Shown here: piece after piece, positions 27,936 through 36,756 of the stretch
How positions within the stretch are numbered: the first letter of the stretch is position 1
Layout of the letters: each line of letters begins with the position of its first letter
NCBI GenBank assembly: GCA_963746275.1
Contig: CAVVAX010000036.1
Span: 1 to 64,000, forward strand
Reading direction: 5' to 3'
Source: JAEULH01 sp963746275
Lineage (GTDB): Bacteria > Pseudomonadota > Alphaproteobacteria > Rhodospirillales > Defluviicoccaceae
Length of the DNA: 64,000 nucleotides
Notes under the pieces: generated by a model
What the model was told of the DNA's origin: nothing
What the model saw: only the letters and a program-made list of their open reading frames with translations
The model's database searches: none
Program-made: the position numbers and the translations under genes

Positions 27936-30626
27936 GTGAGCACCCGCAACCTCAAGCGCGTGTTCGAGCCGCGGTCGATCGCCCTGATCGGCGGCGACAG
28001 GGATCCCCGCTCGATCGCCTACACGGTCGCCGGCAACCTCTTCCACAGCGGCTTCAAGGGCCCCGTGATCCCGGTCCACGACACCCTGCAGGCGGTCCGC
28101 GGCGCGCTCGCCTGCCCCTCAATCGAGGACCTGCCGGTGGTGCCCGACCTCGCCGTCATCGCCTCGCCGCCGGAGACGGTCCCGGGCCTCATCGCCAGCC
28201 TCGGCGCCCGGGGGACCAAGGCGGCGGTCGTGCTGTCGCCGGAGTTCAACCGCGCCGGCGGAGAGGCAGGGCGGCGCCTGCGCCAGGCGATGCTGGACGC
28301 AGCCAAGCCCCACGTTCTGCGCATCGTCGGTCCGGCCTGCCTCGGGGTGCTGGCCCCGCGCCACGGGCTGAACGCCAGCTACGCCCACGTTGGCGCGGCG
28401 CCCGGCGACCTCGCCTTCGTCGCCCAGTCCGCCTCGGTCACCGGGCTGCTCCTCGACTGGGCCGCGCCGCGCAACGTCGGTTTCTCCCTGGTCGCCTCGC
28501 TGGGAGACATGGCGGACGTCGACTTCGGCGACATGCTCGACTACCTCGCCCGCGACGCCCGCACGCGCGCGGTTCTGCTCTACATCGAGAGCATCGACGA
28601 GGTGCGGAAGTTCATGTCGGCGGCGCGGACCGTGTCGCGGATCAAGCCGGTCATCGTCTTCAAGGCCGGGGCGGCGGCGGCCGGCCCGCCGCGGGCGCTG
28701 AACGACGGCGGTCTGATCGACACCAGCGACGTCTACGAGGCCGCGTTCCGCCGCGCCGGCATGCTTCCGGTCGACACCGTCAACGAGCTGATCGCCGCGG
28801 CGCAGACGCTGGCGCGCGGGACCCGCGCCGCCGGCGACCGTCTCGCCATCGTCTGCAACGGCCGAGGCATCGGCACCATGGCGGCGGACATGCTCAAGCG
28901 CTACGGCGGCAGGCTGGCAAGCCCTTCGGCGGACGTCCGGGCAAAGCTCGATGCGGTGCTGCCGCCGGCCTGGGCAGGGCGCAACCCCATCAACGTCTTC
29001 GCCGATGCCGACGCCGACCGCTACGCAGCCGTCGTTGCCGCCCTGCTGGAGGAACCCGAGGCCGACGGCCTGCTCGTTCTCCATGGGCCATCGGCGGTGA
29101 GCGAGTCCGGCGAGGTCGCGGTGGCCACGGCCGAAGCGGTGGGGCGCAACCGCAAGCCGGTGTTCACCGTCTGGCTGGACGAGGAAGGCCGGCAGACGGC
29201 GCGCCGCGTGTTCGCCAACCGCAAGATCGCCAACCATGACTCGGCGGCGCAGGCGGTTGCCTCGTTTATGCAGCTCGTGAACTACCGGCGGAACCAGGAA
29301 ATGCTGATGGAGACGCCGCCATCGGTGCCGGAGCTGTTCTACCGCGACGACCTGGCGGCGCGGCACATCGTCCGCCGGGCGCTGGCGGAGGGGCGTGAGT
29401 GGCTGAGCGAGCCGGAGGTTGAGGACGTGCTGCAGGCCTACGGGCTGCCGTCGGTCCCCAACCGCATTGCGGCCACCGCCGAGGAGGCCGTTGGCCTCGC
29501 CAGTTCCATCGGCTACCCGGTGGCGGTGAAGATCATCTCGCCCGACGTGATCCGCAAGGCCGACGTCGGCGGCGTCGCGCTCGACGTCGAGAACGACGAG
29601 GCGGTCTTTGCCGCCGCCGAGCGCATGCGCCGGCGCCTGCATGAGCAGCGGCCGCAGGCGCGGCTGGACGGCTTCAACGTCGAGCCGATGGTGCGCCGCG
29701 GGCATGCCCACGAGCTGCGCCTGGGCGTGGCGGTCGACGAGAACTTCGGCCCGGTCATCTTCTTCGGCCGCGGCGGCGCCATCGTCGAGGTTTTGCACGA
29801 GCAGGTCGTCGCCCTGCCGCCGCTCAACATCAATCTAGCTCTGCGGCTGATCGGCGAAAGCACCGTCGGCAACCTGCTCCGCGGCTACAGCCGCCATTTG
29901 CGGGCGAACCTGGACGAGGTTGCCCTGGCCGTCGTGAAGGTCGCCCAGCTCGCCACCGACATCGGCGAGATCGGCGAGGTCAACATCAACCCGTTGCTGG
30001 CCGACAACGAGGGAGTCCTCGTCCTTGGGGCGCGCATCCGGGTCGCCGCCATCTCCGGGCCCGCGGAGAGCCGGCTGGCGATCCGCCCTTACCCCAAGGA
30101 GCTGGAGAAGGAGCTGCGCACGCGCCAGAACGATACCCTGCTGCTCCGCCCGATCCGCCCCGAGGACGAGCCGGCGCTGCGGGAGTTCGTCCGCCGGCTG
30201 ACGCCAGAGGACATCCGCCTGCGCTTCTTCTCCCACCTCCGCGAGCTCGACCACCGGATGGCCGCCGGCCTGACCCAGATCGACTACGAGCGGCAGATGG
30301 CCCTGCTCGCCGTCCACGGCGCCCAGCCGGAAGCCGAGATCTGGGGTGTCGTCAGGATCAACGCCGATGCCGATGGCGCCAGCGCCGAGTACGCCATCGC
30401 CGTCCGCTCTGACCTGAAGGGCAAGGGGATCGGCCGGATGCTCATGGAGGAGATCATCGACTATGCCCGGCGCCGCGGCGTCGGCGAGATCTGGGGCGAG
30501 GTGCTGGCGGAGAACAAGGCCATGCTCGCGCTCGTCCGCAAGCTCGGCTTCAGCGTCGCGCCGGACTTCGACGAGCCGGGGGTCATGAGGGTTCGCCGGC
30601 CGTTGTCTGCCGCGTCCATGGCCTAG
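27936..30626 (+). CDS. Pat/PatZ-type protein lysine acetyltransferase (acyl-CoA synthetase-like + GNAT)
   Basis: An 896-residue protein with an NDP-forming acyl-CoA synthetase-like region (CoA-binding domain from residue 1, MSTRNLKRVFEPRSIALIGG; ligase domain to about 450; ATP-grasp domain about 480-720, including YPVAVKIISPDVIRKADVGG) followed by a GNAT acetyltransferase domain from about 735 (LLLRPIRPEDEPALREFV; SDLKGKGIGRMLMEEII). This is the architecture of Pat, which acetylates and inactivates enzymes such as acetyl-CoA synthetase. Where active synthetases have a catalytic histidine in an SHTGALAG-like motif, here the line reads PRALNDGGLIDTSDVYEAA, without it, as described for Pat. The start is GTG. 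Confidence 0.88.
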   Translation: MSTRNLKRVFEPRSIALIGGDRDPRSIAYTVAGNLFHSGFKGPVIPVHDTLQAVRGALACPSIEDLPVVPDLAVIASPPETVPGLIASLGARGTKAAVVLSPEFNRAGGEAGRRLRQAMLDAAKPHVLRIVGPACLGVLAPRHGLNASYAHVGAAPGDLAFVAQSASVTGLLLDWAAPRNVGFSLVASLGDMADVDFGDMLDYLARDARTRAVLLYIESIDEVRKFMSAARTVSRIKPVIVFKAGAAAAGPPRALNDGGLIDTSDVYEAAFRRAGMLPVDTVNELIAAAQTLARGTRAAGDRLAIVCNGRGIGTMAADMLKRYGGRLASPSADVRAKLDAVLPPAWAGRNPINVFADADADRYAAVVAALLEEPEADGLLVLHGPSAVSESGEVAVATAEAVGRNRKPVFTVWLDEEGRQTARRVFANRKIANHDSAAQAVASFMQLVNYRRNQEMLMETPPSVPELFYRDDLAARHIVRRALAEGREWLSEPEVEDVLQAYGLPSVPNRIAATAEEAVGLASSIGYPVAVKIISPDVIRKADVGGVALDVENDEAVFAAAERMRRRLHEQRPQARLDGFNVEPMVRRGHAHELRLGVAVDENFGPVIFFGRGGAIVEVLHEQVVALPPLNINLALRLIGESTVGNLLRGYSRHLRANLDEVALAVVKVAQLATDIGEIGEVNINPLLADNEGVLVLGARIRVAAISGPAESRLAIRPYPKELEKELRTRQNDTLLLRPIRPEDEPALREFVRRLTPEDIRLRFFSHLRELDHRMAAGLTQIDYERQMALLAVHGAQPEAEIWGVVRINADADGASAEYAIAVRSDLKGKGIGRMLMEEIIDYARRRGVGEIWGEVLAENKAMLALVRKLGFSVAPDFDEPGVMRVRRPLSAASMA

Positions 30627-30670
30627 CCGCGTCGCCGGCTGCGATGGCGGCTTAAGGAGAACGGTTGGTC

Positions 30671-31628
30671 ATGGGCGCTCCCATCAGCCCGCATGAACGA
30701 GCCAGCGATGAGCGGCGCATCCTCTGGGCGATGGCGCTGACCGGCTCGTTCATGATCGTGGAGATCGCTGGCGGCCTCGTCGCCGGCTCGCTGGCGCTCC
30801 TCGCCGACGCCGGGCACATGGCCACCGACACGGCTTCGCTCGCCCTGGCCTACGCCGCCTTCCGGGTCGGCCGGCGCGGCCACGACAACCGCCGCACCTA
30901 CGGCTATCATCGCTTCCAGGTGCTCGCCGCCTTCGTCAACGGCATGGCGCTGATCGCGATCGTGGTCTGGATCGCTATCGAGGCGGTCCGCCGGCTGTTC
31001 GCGCCGGTCGAGGTGCTCGGCGGGCTGATGCTGGCGGTGGCCGTCGCTGGCCTCCTGGTCAACATCGCCGCGTTCGCCATCCTCCACGGCGGCGACCGCG
31101 GCAACATCAACGTCCGCGGGGCAACGCTCCATGTGCTCGGCGACATGCTGGGCTCCATCGCCGCCGTTGCCGCCGCAGTGGTCATCGCCCTGACGGGCTG
31201 GATGCCCATCGACCCTTTGCTTTCCGTTGCCGTCGCCGGCCTCGTCCTGCACAGCGCCTGGGGCCTGGTGCGGGTGTCGGCGCACATCCTGCTGGAGGGC
31301 GCGCCCGACTGGCTGGACGTCGCCGCCTTCCGTGCCGAGATGATGGCGGCCGTGCCCGGCATCACCGACGTCCACCACATCCACACCTGGATGATCACCG
31401 CCGACCGGCCGATGATGACGCTGCACGTGGAGGTCGAGCCTGGCGCCGTCCACCACACGGTTCTCGCCTTGATCCGCGCCCACATCCGCGACAATGTCGG
31501 GATCGAGCACGCGACCATCCAGATCGAGACGGCGGGCTGTCCGGATGGCTCCCGGTGCTGGTCCCGCCGCTGGTCCCGCCGCGGGCGAGGCGCAGGCGGA
31601 GTTTCCCCCTCGCTCCGCGGCGTACTGA
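30671..31628 (+). CDS. Cation diffusion facilitator (CzcD/ZitB-like) metal exporter, frameshift near the C-terminus
   Basis: An efflux pump for Zn2+ or similar ions. Six membrane spans, with metal-site motifs in span 2 (LLADAGHMATDTASL) and span 5 (ATLHVLGDMLGSIAA) and a C-terminal cytoplasmic domain (VPGITDVHHIHTWMIT, HATIQIETAGC). ATG at 30671 is used, 10 bases after AAGGAG. After GCPDGSRC the open frame does not stop but runs antisense through the whole dps gene to 32251. One surplus base near 31560-31590 would instead give an ending EAQAEFPPRSAAY and a stop at 31626-31628, which matches the usual length of about 318. I take the latter as the real gene. Confidence 0.85.
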
Positions 31629-31642
31629 GGACGAGCCGCGGC

Positions 31643-32149
31643 TCAGTCGGCGATGATGGCGTTCAGCATCCACGCGGCCTCTTCGTGAACGCCGATCCGT
31701 CCGGTGAGGAAGTCGGCGGTGTAGACGTCTTCCACCTTCTCCGCCTCGCCGACGGCATCGCGCAGCATTTTCGCCATGGCCTGATGATCGCGCGCCAGGA
31801 TCGCGACCATCTCGTTCGCGGCCGGCATCTTGTCGACGTCGGCGACGATGCTCTTCTGGATGTAGTGGCCGACACCCCCCAAAGCCGGGAAGCCCAGGGC
31901 CCGGATGCGCTCGGCGGTGGCGTCGATGGCATCGGCGAGGTCGTGGTACTGGTCGTCGGTAAGCTTGTGGACGCTGTAGAACAGCGGCCCGGTGATGTTC
32001 CAGTGGTACGCCAGGGTCTTGGCGTAGAGGACGAAGGTCCCGGCGAGCGCGTCGTTCAGGATCTCGGCCAGGCGCTTGCGGTCTTCGCGCTCGATGCCGG
32101 TGCGCACTGGCATCTCTTCCGCCCTTCGGGTTGCGACGCTCTCGGCCAT
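31643..32149 (-). CDS. dps: Dps-family ferritin-like DNA-protection protein
   Basis: A 168-residue four-helix protein that sequesters iron and protects DNA in starvation and oxidative stress. The ferroxidase-type residues are found in LAYHWNITGPLFYSVHKL, then DDQYHDLADAIDATAERIRALG, and RDHQAMAKMLRDAV, EEAAWMLNAII near the end. ATG at 32149 has GAGGAG nine bases before it; the open frame begins 27 codons earlier, but that part is unlike the family. It converges with the CDF exporter gene and is divergent from the DUF427 gene. Confidence 0.9.
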   Translation of the reverse strand: MAESVATRRAEEMPVRTGIEREDRKRLAEILNDALAGTFVLYAKTLAYHWNITGPLFYSVHKLTDDQYHDLADAIDATAERIRALGFPALGGVGHYIQKSIVADVDKMPAANEMVAILARDHQAMAKMLRDAVGEAEKVEDVYTADFLTGRIGVHEEAAWMLNAIIAD

Positions 32150-32287
32150 GTCCAGGTGTCTCCTCGTTTGGCTGGGAAGGGTTGCGGCGGCCACGCCGCC
32201 AGGGCAGCGATCGTCGTGGTGTGGCCTCACGCGCTCAACGACCTAAGTTAATCGAACGGGGTGTCTGCGCACCGACGCAGGGAAGCC

Positions 32288-32653
32288 ATGGACGCCGCCA
32301 CACCTGAACACGCGATCGGCACAGAGGCCGAACCCGGGCTCGTCCGGGTCATTCTCGGCGGCGTCGCCATCGCCGAGAGCACCCAGGCCTTGATCCTGCG
32401 CGAGGGCCGGCTGCCGCCGGTGCACTACATTCCGCGCGAGGACGTGGACGCCGGCGCCATCCGCCGCACTGATCACCGCAGCCACTGCCCCTTCAAGGGC
32501 GAGGCCAGCTACTTCAGCCTCAGCGGCGGCGGTGTGAGCGTGGTGAACGGGGCCTGGAGCTACGAGCAGCCGTTCCCGGCGGCGGAGGCGATCCGCGGCC
32601 ATCTCGCCTTCTATGCAGGCAAGGTCGACGCGATTGAGGTGACGGGGGGATGA
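32288..32653 (+). CDS. DUF427 domain-containing protein
   Basis: A 121-residue protein of the DUF427 family, a small beta-rich fold of unknown function. Diagnostic segments: VRVILGGVAIAESTQAL, the pair LPPVHYIPREDV, CPFKGEASYFSL and AWSYEQPFPAAEAIRGHLAFY. ATG at 32288 is chosen, with AGGGAAG five bases ahead; a GTG at 32261 is possible. It lies between dps and a hemerythrin-like gene, which suggests but does not prove a stress role. The 158 bases after it show no gene. Confidence 0.85.
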   Translation: MDAATPEHAIGTEAEPGLVRVILGGVAIAESTQALILREGRLPPVHYIPREDVDAGAIRRTDHRSHCPFKGEASYFSLSGGGVSVVNGAWSYEQPFPAAEAIRGHLAFYAGKVDAIEVTGG

Positions 32654-32811
32654 GGCAATGCGCCGCAGGGCTCGCGGATTACGAAGGAGTCTGCGGAAGG
32701 CTGCTCGTCGTTTCCGCATCACGCCCCTTCCAGGGTAGTACCAAGGCGCGTCTCTCTGACGATTTAGGCTGAGGCGGTACAGGCTATCCTGACGCGAAGG
32801 CAGCGGTGCGG

Positions 32812-33366
32812 CTAAACCCGCATCCCCTGGCGAACAACCGGGTGGTTGGCGTCGGCTTGGCCCCGGCAGCGCTCCCGCAGGTAGCGCAGCGCCAGCTCGT
32901 GGTCGCGTTCCGGGTCCAAGAGCAGCCGCAGCCGTTGGACCACCGTCACCTCTTCCGTCTCCAGGTGCATGATCAGGTTCGCGGCAAGCTCAAGGGCCGC
33001 CTCGCGAAAGGCGGTCCAGCGGGGGAACGAGGATCCGAGGGTCAGGGTATCCAGGGCAAGGGCTCGCAGCCGTTGCGCCAGCGGCTCGATGACAAAGTGC
33101 TCTTCGGCGATGAGCCCGGTCAGCGCCTCGTCGCGGCTCTCGCTGATGGCAGGGAAGAGAACCGCCTCCTCGAAGGCGTTGTGGCCGATCAGCTCGTCGA
33201 GGCCGCAAATGACCTTTTGCAGCAGCGCCCGGTCCTCCGGGTCGCGGGCGTCGATGGGCTTAATCGTGTCCGCCCCTTTGACCCGGTTCTCCAGCTCGCA
33301 GACCATCACGAGCATGCGGAAGTGCTCTTCGTGGATCACCTCGCCCAGTTCGGTCAAAAAAGCCAT
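32812..33366 (-). CDS. Hemerythrin-like HHE domain protein
   Basis: A 184-residue helical protein with the spaced His/Glu residues of a diiron hemerythrin-type site: VIHEEHFRMLVMV, GHNAFEEAVLFPAI, AEEHFVIEPLAQRL and LIMHLETEEVTVVQRL. Family members bind O2, NO or iron; the role here is unknown. ATG at 33366 is chosen because MAFLTELGEVIHEEH starts the domain; the open frame upstream includes the promoter region. It has its own promoter-like sequence upstream and is monocistronic as far as I can see. Confidence 0.85.
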   Translation of the reverse strand: MAFLTELGEVIHEEHFRMLVMVCELENRVKGADTIKPIDARDPEDRALLQKVICGLDELIGHNAFEEAVLFPAISESRDEALTGLIAEEHFVIEPLAQRLRALALDTLTLGSSFPRWTAFREAALELAANLIMHLETEEVTVVQRLRLLLDPERDHELALRYLRERCRGQADANHPVVRQGMRV

Positions 33367-33402
33367 TGATGCGACGGTGTCCCGCGCCCTCCAGGGGCGA
33401 TT

Positions 33403-33431
33403 CGTATATGGTCCCGCTTGCTGCAGTGCAA
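33403..33431 (-). promoter_or_regulatory. Possible promoter of the hemerythrin-like gene
   Basis: On the minus strand TTGCAC is followed after 17 bases by TATACG, some 37 bases before the start codon. The spacing is ideal, but each box matches only part of the sigma-70 consensus. Confidence 0.35.
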
Positions 33432-33559
33432 CAGTATACGTGGATTTTCGCCCGTGGCGACGGTCGAATGCGAATGCGGGCACGGCGTTTTCGCCGGGCG
33501 CGCTTACGTGAGGGGGTTGATCCGCCGTACTGCCCGTATCGCCCCGCCGGGCGCACGGG

Positions 33560-35824
33560 TTACGGCAGGAGATGCTTAAGCGGGATCAGGGCGGTGATCC
33601 GGAGGCCGCTCCGCGTCCAGTCGTAGGCGATGGTCCCGCCGAGCTGCCCTTCGACGCTGCTGCGGGCAAGCAGGCTGCCGAACCCTCGGCGCTCCGGCGC
33701 CGCGGCCACCTCCGGACCGTCGCGCTCGTTCCAGGTCAAGGCCATTTGCTCGCCGTCCGTCCGCCAGAGGATCTCGACGCGCCCACGCGGCGAGGAAAGC
33801 GCACCGTACTTGGCGGCGTTGGTGGCGAGCTCGTGCAGGACGAGCGCAAGGCTGGTCGCCGATCTCGCCGCGACCGGCAGCCGCGGCCCCTCGATGCGGA
33901 TCCGTTCGCTCCCGTCCTGCAGGTGCGGGCTGACCACGGCGGCCACGAGCTCGGCGAGATCGCCGTCGCCAGTGGCAGCCGGATCTCCCATCACCGCCGG
34001 CAGGATCAATTCGTGCGCGCTGGCCAGGGCGAGCAGACGGCCCCTGAGCGCGCCGGCCATGTCGCCCGGGGTCTTCGTCGTCTCCGCCGTCAGGTAGACG
34101 ATCGCGTCTATGACCGAGAACAGGTTCCTGACCCGGTGGTTCAGCTCGCGGACGAGAAGCTGCCGCGCGGCCTCGGCGTTCTTGCGCTCGGTGAGGTCGG
34201 CGACGACGCCGGCCATGCGCACGCCTCTCCCGCTCTCGTCGTAGTAGGTCCGGCCGAGCGGGGCGATCCAGTGGATGCTGCCATCCGGCCAGCGCACGCG
34301 GACCTCGCAGGCCAGCGCGCCCGTCTTCAGGGCGCGGACGAAGGCCTCGCGGAAGATTGGCTGGTCCTCGTCCAGCACGTGCTGCTCGGCGATGGCCCGG
34401 CCCCACTCCGGCTGCGGCTCGCTATAGCCGAAAATCTGGTCGTGGCGCAGCGAGCGGATGGCGGTGTCGGTGGTGAGGTCGAGATCCCAGGTGCCCAGCC
34501 CGGCGGCGTCGAGGGCGAGCTGCAGCCGGTCGGCGCTTTCGCGCAGCGCTTCCTCCAGTTGCCGCCGCTCGCTAAGGTCGTAGAAGTAGCACACGACCCC
34601 GGAGCGCCCGTCCGGCAGGGTGATGCGTTCGATCCGCCAGTCATAGGCCTGGGTCTCGTCGATGTCCTGTCGCCGTTCGGTCGTGCTGGCGGCGGCATGA
34701 GCCTCGCCGCTTTCGAGCGTGTGGCGGAACCGGCCGATGGCCTCGCTGGCAAAGGGCTCGCTCCAGATGCTGCGCATCACCTCGGCGAAGTCGCGCCCCT
34801 GCAGTGGCCGCACGTTATGGAACACCTTCTCCGCGCCCCGGCTCACCTCGCGCAGCTTGAAGTCGGCGTCGACGATGTAGATCCCGAAGGGATTGTCGCG
34901 AACCAGCCGGTAGAAGGTTTCGCTGCTCCGCCTCAGCTGCTCCTCGGCCCGCTTGCGCTCGGTCACGTCCTGGAGGGTGCCGACGAGCCGCATCGGTTCG
35001 CCATTCTCGAAGACGACGTCGCCGTCGGCGTGAACCCAGCGCATGTTGCCATCGGCACGGTCGATGACCCGGTACTCCGCCTCGTAGCGTCCTTCCCCGG
35101 CCGGGTCGAGCGCCTTGGTCACGAGCGCTTCCACACGCGGCACGTCGTCGGGATGCACACCCGCGACGAACGTCTCGTAGGTGACCGGCTCGTCCGGCGG
35201 GATTCCCCACAGCCGTCCGGCGGTGGCGTCCCACTCGATCACGCCGCTGCGGGGGTCGAAGTCGTGGATACCGAGCCGCCCTGCCCGCAGAGCCGCTGCC
35301 AGGCGTTCCTCGACCCGACGCTGCGCCACCGCCTGCGTCGTTTCGGTGTAGAGCGCCAGCACGCCGCCGATCCCTCCGGGCGCCTCGGGATCCTCGATCG
35401 GGCTGTAGCTGTAGGTCCAGTAGGCGTCCTCGCGCCGCCCGTGGCGGACGATCGGCACGAGCTGGTTCTCGTGCCAGGTCGGCGGCCCGCCCGACATCAC
35501 CTGCTGGATCTGCGGGCCGATGACGTGCCAGGTCTCGAGCCAAGCCTCGCGAGCAGGGAGACCGAGGATGGCCGGGTGTTTTTCAGGGCCGAGCGAGGAG
35601 GAATAGGCGTCGTTGTAGAGGCAGACGTGCCTGGGCCCCCAGAAGAGGAATGTCGGCTGCCGCGTGGTCAGCATGATACCGACGGCGGTTCTCAGGTTCG
35701 CCGACCACGAGCCGATGTCGCCCATGGGCGTCGCCGCCCAGTTGTGGCCGCGGATGCGCGCGGACATTTCACCGGCGTGGGCCGGCCACGCTGGACGCTC
35801 GGATCTTGGTCGGACGGTCGTCAA
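33560..35824 (-). CDS. Multi-PAS sensor kinase of the HWE/HisKA_2 type
   Basis: A 754-residue soluble signalling kinase. An N-terminal PAS/GAF-like domain (FLFWGPRHVCLYNDAY) is followed by three PAS domains, each ending in a linker: VGTLQDVTERKRAEEQL, VVCYFYDLSERRQLEEAL and VVADLTERKNAEAA. The kinase part has the HisKA_2-type phospho-acceptor motif RELNHRVRNLFSVIDAI, the N box LVLHELATNAAKYGALS and the variant TWNERDG, as in HWE kinases. There are no membrane spans, so the signal should be cytoplasmic (light, redox or a ligand). TTG at 35824 is the likely start, with GGGAGGCC six bases before it. No response regulator is adjacent. It is separated from the SDR gene by about 170 bases. Confidence 0.9.
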   Translation of the reverse strand: MTTVRPRSERPAWPAHAGEMSARIRGHNWAATPMGDIGSWSANLRTAVGIMLTTRQPTFLFWGPRHVCLYNDAYSSSLGPEKHPAILGLPAREAWLETWHVIGPQIQQVMSGGPPTWHENQLVPIVRHGRREDAYWTYSYSPIEDPEAPGGIGGVLALYTETTQAVAQRRVEERLAAALRAGRLGIHDFDPRSGVIEWDATAGRLWGIPPDEPVTYETFVAGVHPDDVPRVEALVTKALDPAGEGRYEAEYRVIDRADGNMRWVHADGDVVFENGEPMRLVGTLQDVTERKRAEEQLRRSSETFYRLVRDNPFGIYIVDADFKLREVSRGAEKVFHNVRPLQGRDFAEVMRSIWSEPFASEAIGRFRHTLESGEAHAAASTTERRQDIDETQAYDWRIERITLPDGRSGVVCYFYDLSERRQLEEALRESADRLQLALDAAGLGTWDLDLTTDTAIRSLRHDQIFGYSEPQPEWGRAIAEQHVLDEDQPIFREAFVRALKTGALACEVRVRWPDGSIHWIAPLGRTYYDESGRGVRMAGVVADLTERKNAEAARQLLVRELNHRVRNLFSVIDAIVYLTAETTKTPGDMAGALRGRLLALASAHELILPAVMGDPAATGDGDLAELVAAVVSPHLQDGSERIRIEGPRLPVAARSATSLALVLHELATNAAKYGALSSPRGRVEILWRTDGEQMALTWNERDGPEVAAAPERRGFGSLLARSSVEGQLGGTIAYDWTRSGLRITALIPLKHLLP

Positions 35825-35992
35825 TGGCTGGCCTCCCCCGCGTCGGCCCCCGTTCCCTGCCTCCGACGATTTTCAGCAGGTGGGCAATTCACCATAGCCG
35901 ATTAGCGACGCGCGAACTACCGCGGCACGTGGGCGCAGAGACAAAGAATGTGTCGCGTCGGCGCGCGCAAGCGTCGCTCGGCACCCAACCGT

Positions 35993-36756
35993 CTACAGGG
36001 AGACGAGCTCGCCGCTGCTGCTCGCAGCCGGGGAGCGAGAGCGCAACGATGGCCTCGGTGACGGCCTCCGGTGCCTTCAGCTCCTGTGGGTCTTCGCCGG
36101 GGTAGGCGGCGGCGCGCATGCGGGTGCGGGTGGCCCCGGGATTGAGCAGGTTCACCCGCACGCCGGTCTTCGCCACCTCCTGGGCGTACGTGCGCACCAG
36201 CGCTTCCAGCGCCGCCTTGCTGACGGCATAGGTGCCCCAGTAGGCGCGCCCGAAGCTCACGCCGGAGGTGAGGAAGATCGCCCGGCCGGCGTCGGATGCG
36301 CGGAGCAGCGGATCGAAGGCGCGGATCAGGCGGAAGTTGGCCGTCAGGTTGACGGCCAGGACCTGGTCCCAGACCGAAGGCTCGATGTGCGGCACCGGCG
36401 TCAACGTGCCGAGGAGCGCGGCGTTGCCGACGAGCACGTCGAGCCGGCCCCAGCGCTCGAACACTGCGGCGCCCATCCGCTCGATGATCCCCGCCTCGGT
36501 GAGGTCCCCGGGCACCAGGCTTGCGCGGCCACCGCCGGCCCGGATCGCGTCGTCGACCTCCTCCAGCGCCCCCTGGGTTCTCCCGACCAGGATCACCTCG
36601 GCGCCCTCGGCGGCGAATCGCTCGGCCGTGGCGCGGCCGATGCCCCGGCTGGCGCCGGTGACGAGCGCGACGCGCCCCCTAAGCCTGCCCGCGGCCGGTC
36701 CCGGCTGAGCGTCCTCCGCCTGCCCCGGCCCGGGTCGGTACCGCCGCCACCCTCAC
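35993..36756 (-). CDS. SDR-family short-chain dehydrogenase, frameshifts at both ends
   Basis: Rossmann-fold oxidoreductase of about 250 residues: RVALVTGASRGIGRATAERF (NAD(P) motif), LDVLVGNAAL, a catalytic serine near LTSGVSFG, YAVSKAA (YxxxK) and NLLNPGATRTRM. It directly follows purF on the same strand, in the same frame as purF, and no ATG, GTG or TTG lies between the purF stop and the first motif. A GTG overlapping the purF stop would work if one base were removed near the N-terminus. At the 3' end a surplus base near 36022 hides the natural ending SSGELVSL and stop at 35993; as written the frame runs on to 35889. Substrate unknown. Confidence 0.82.

Noticed and set aside
31629..32251. 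C-terminal extension of the CDF exporter
   Set aside because: It is the antisense of dps, and a one-base correction supplies a natural stop. Not accepted as a real fusion.
33572..35905. 777-codon open frame on the plus strand
   Set aside because: Shadow of the multi-PAS kinase on the other strand; composition is repetitive and without domains.
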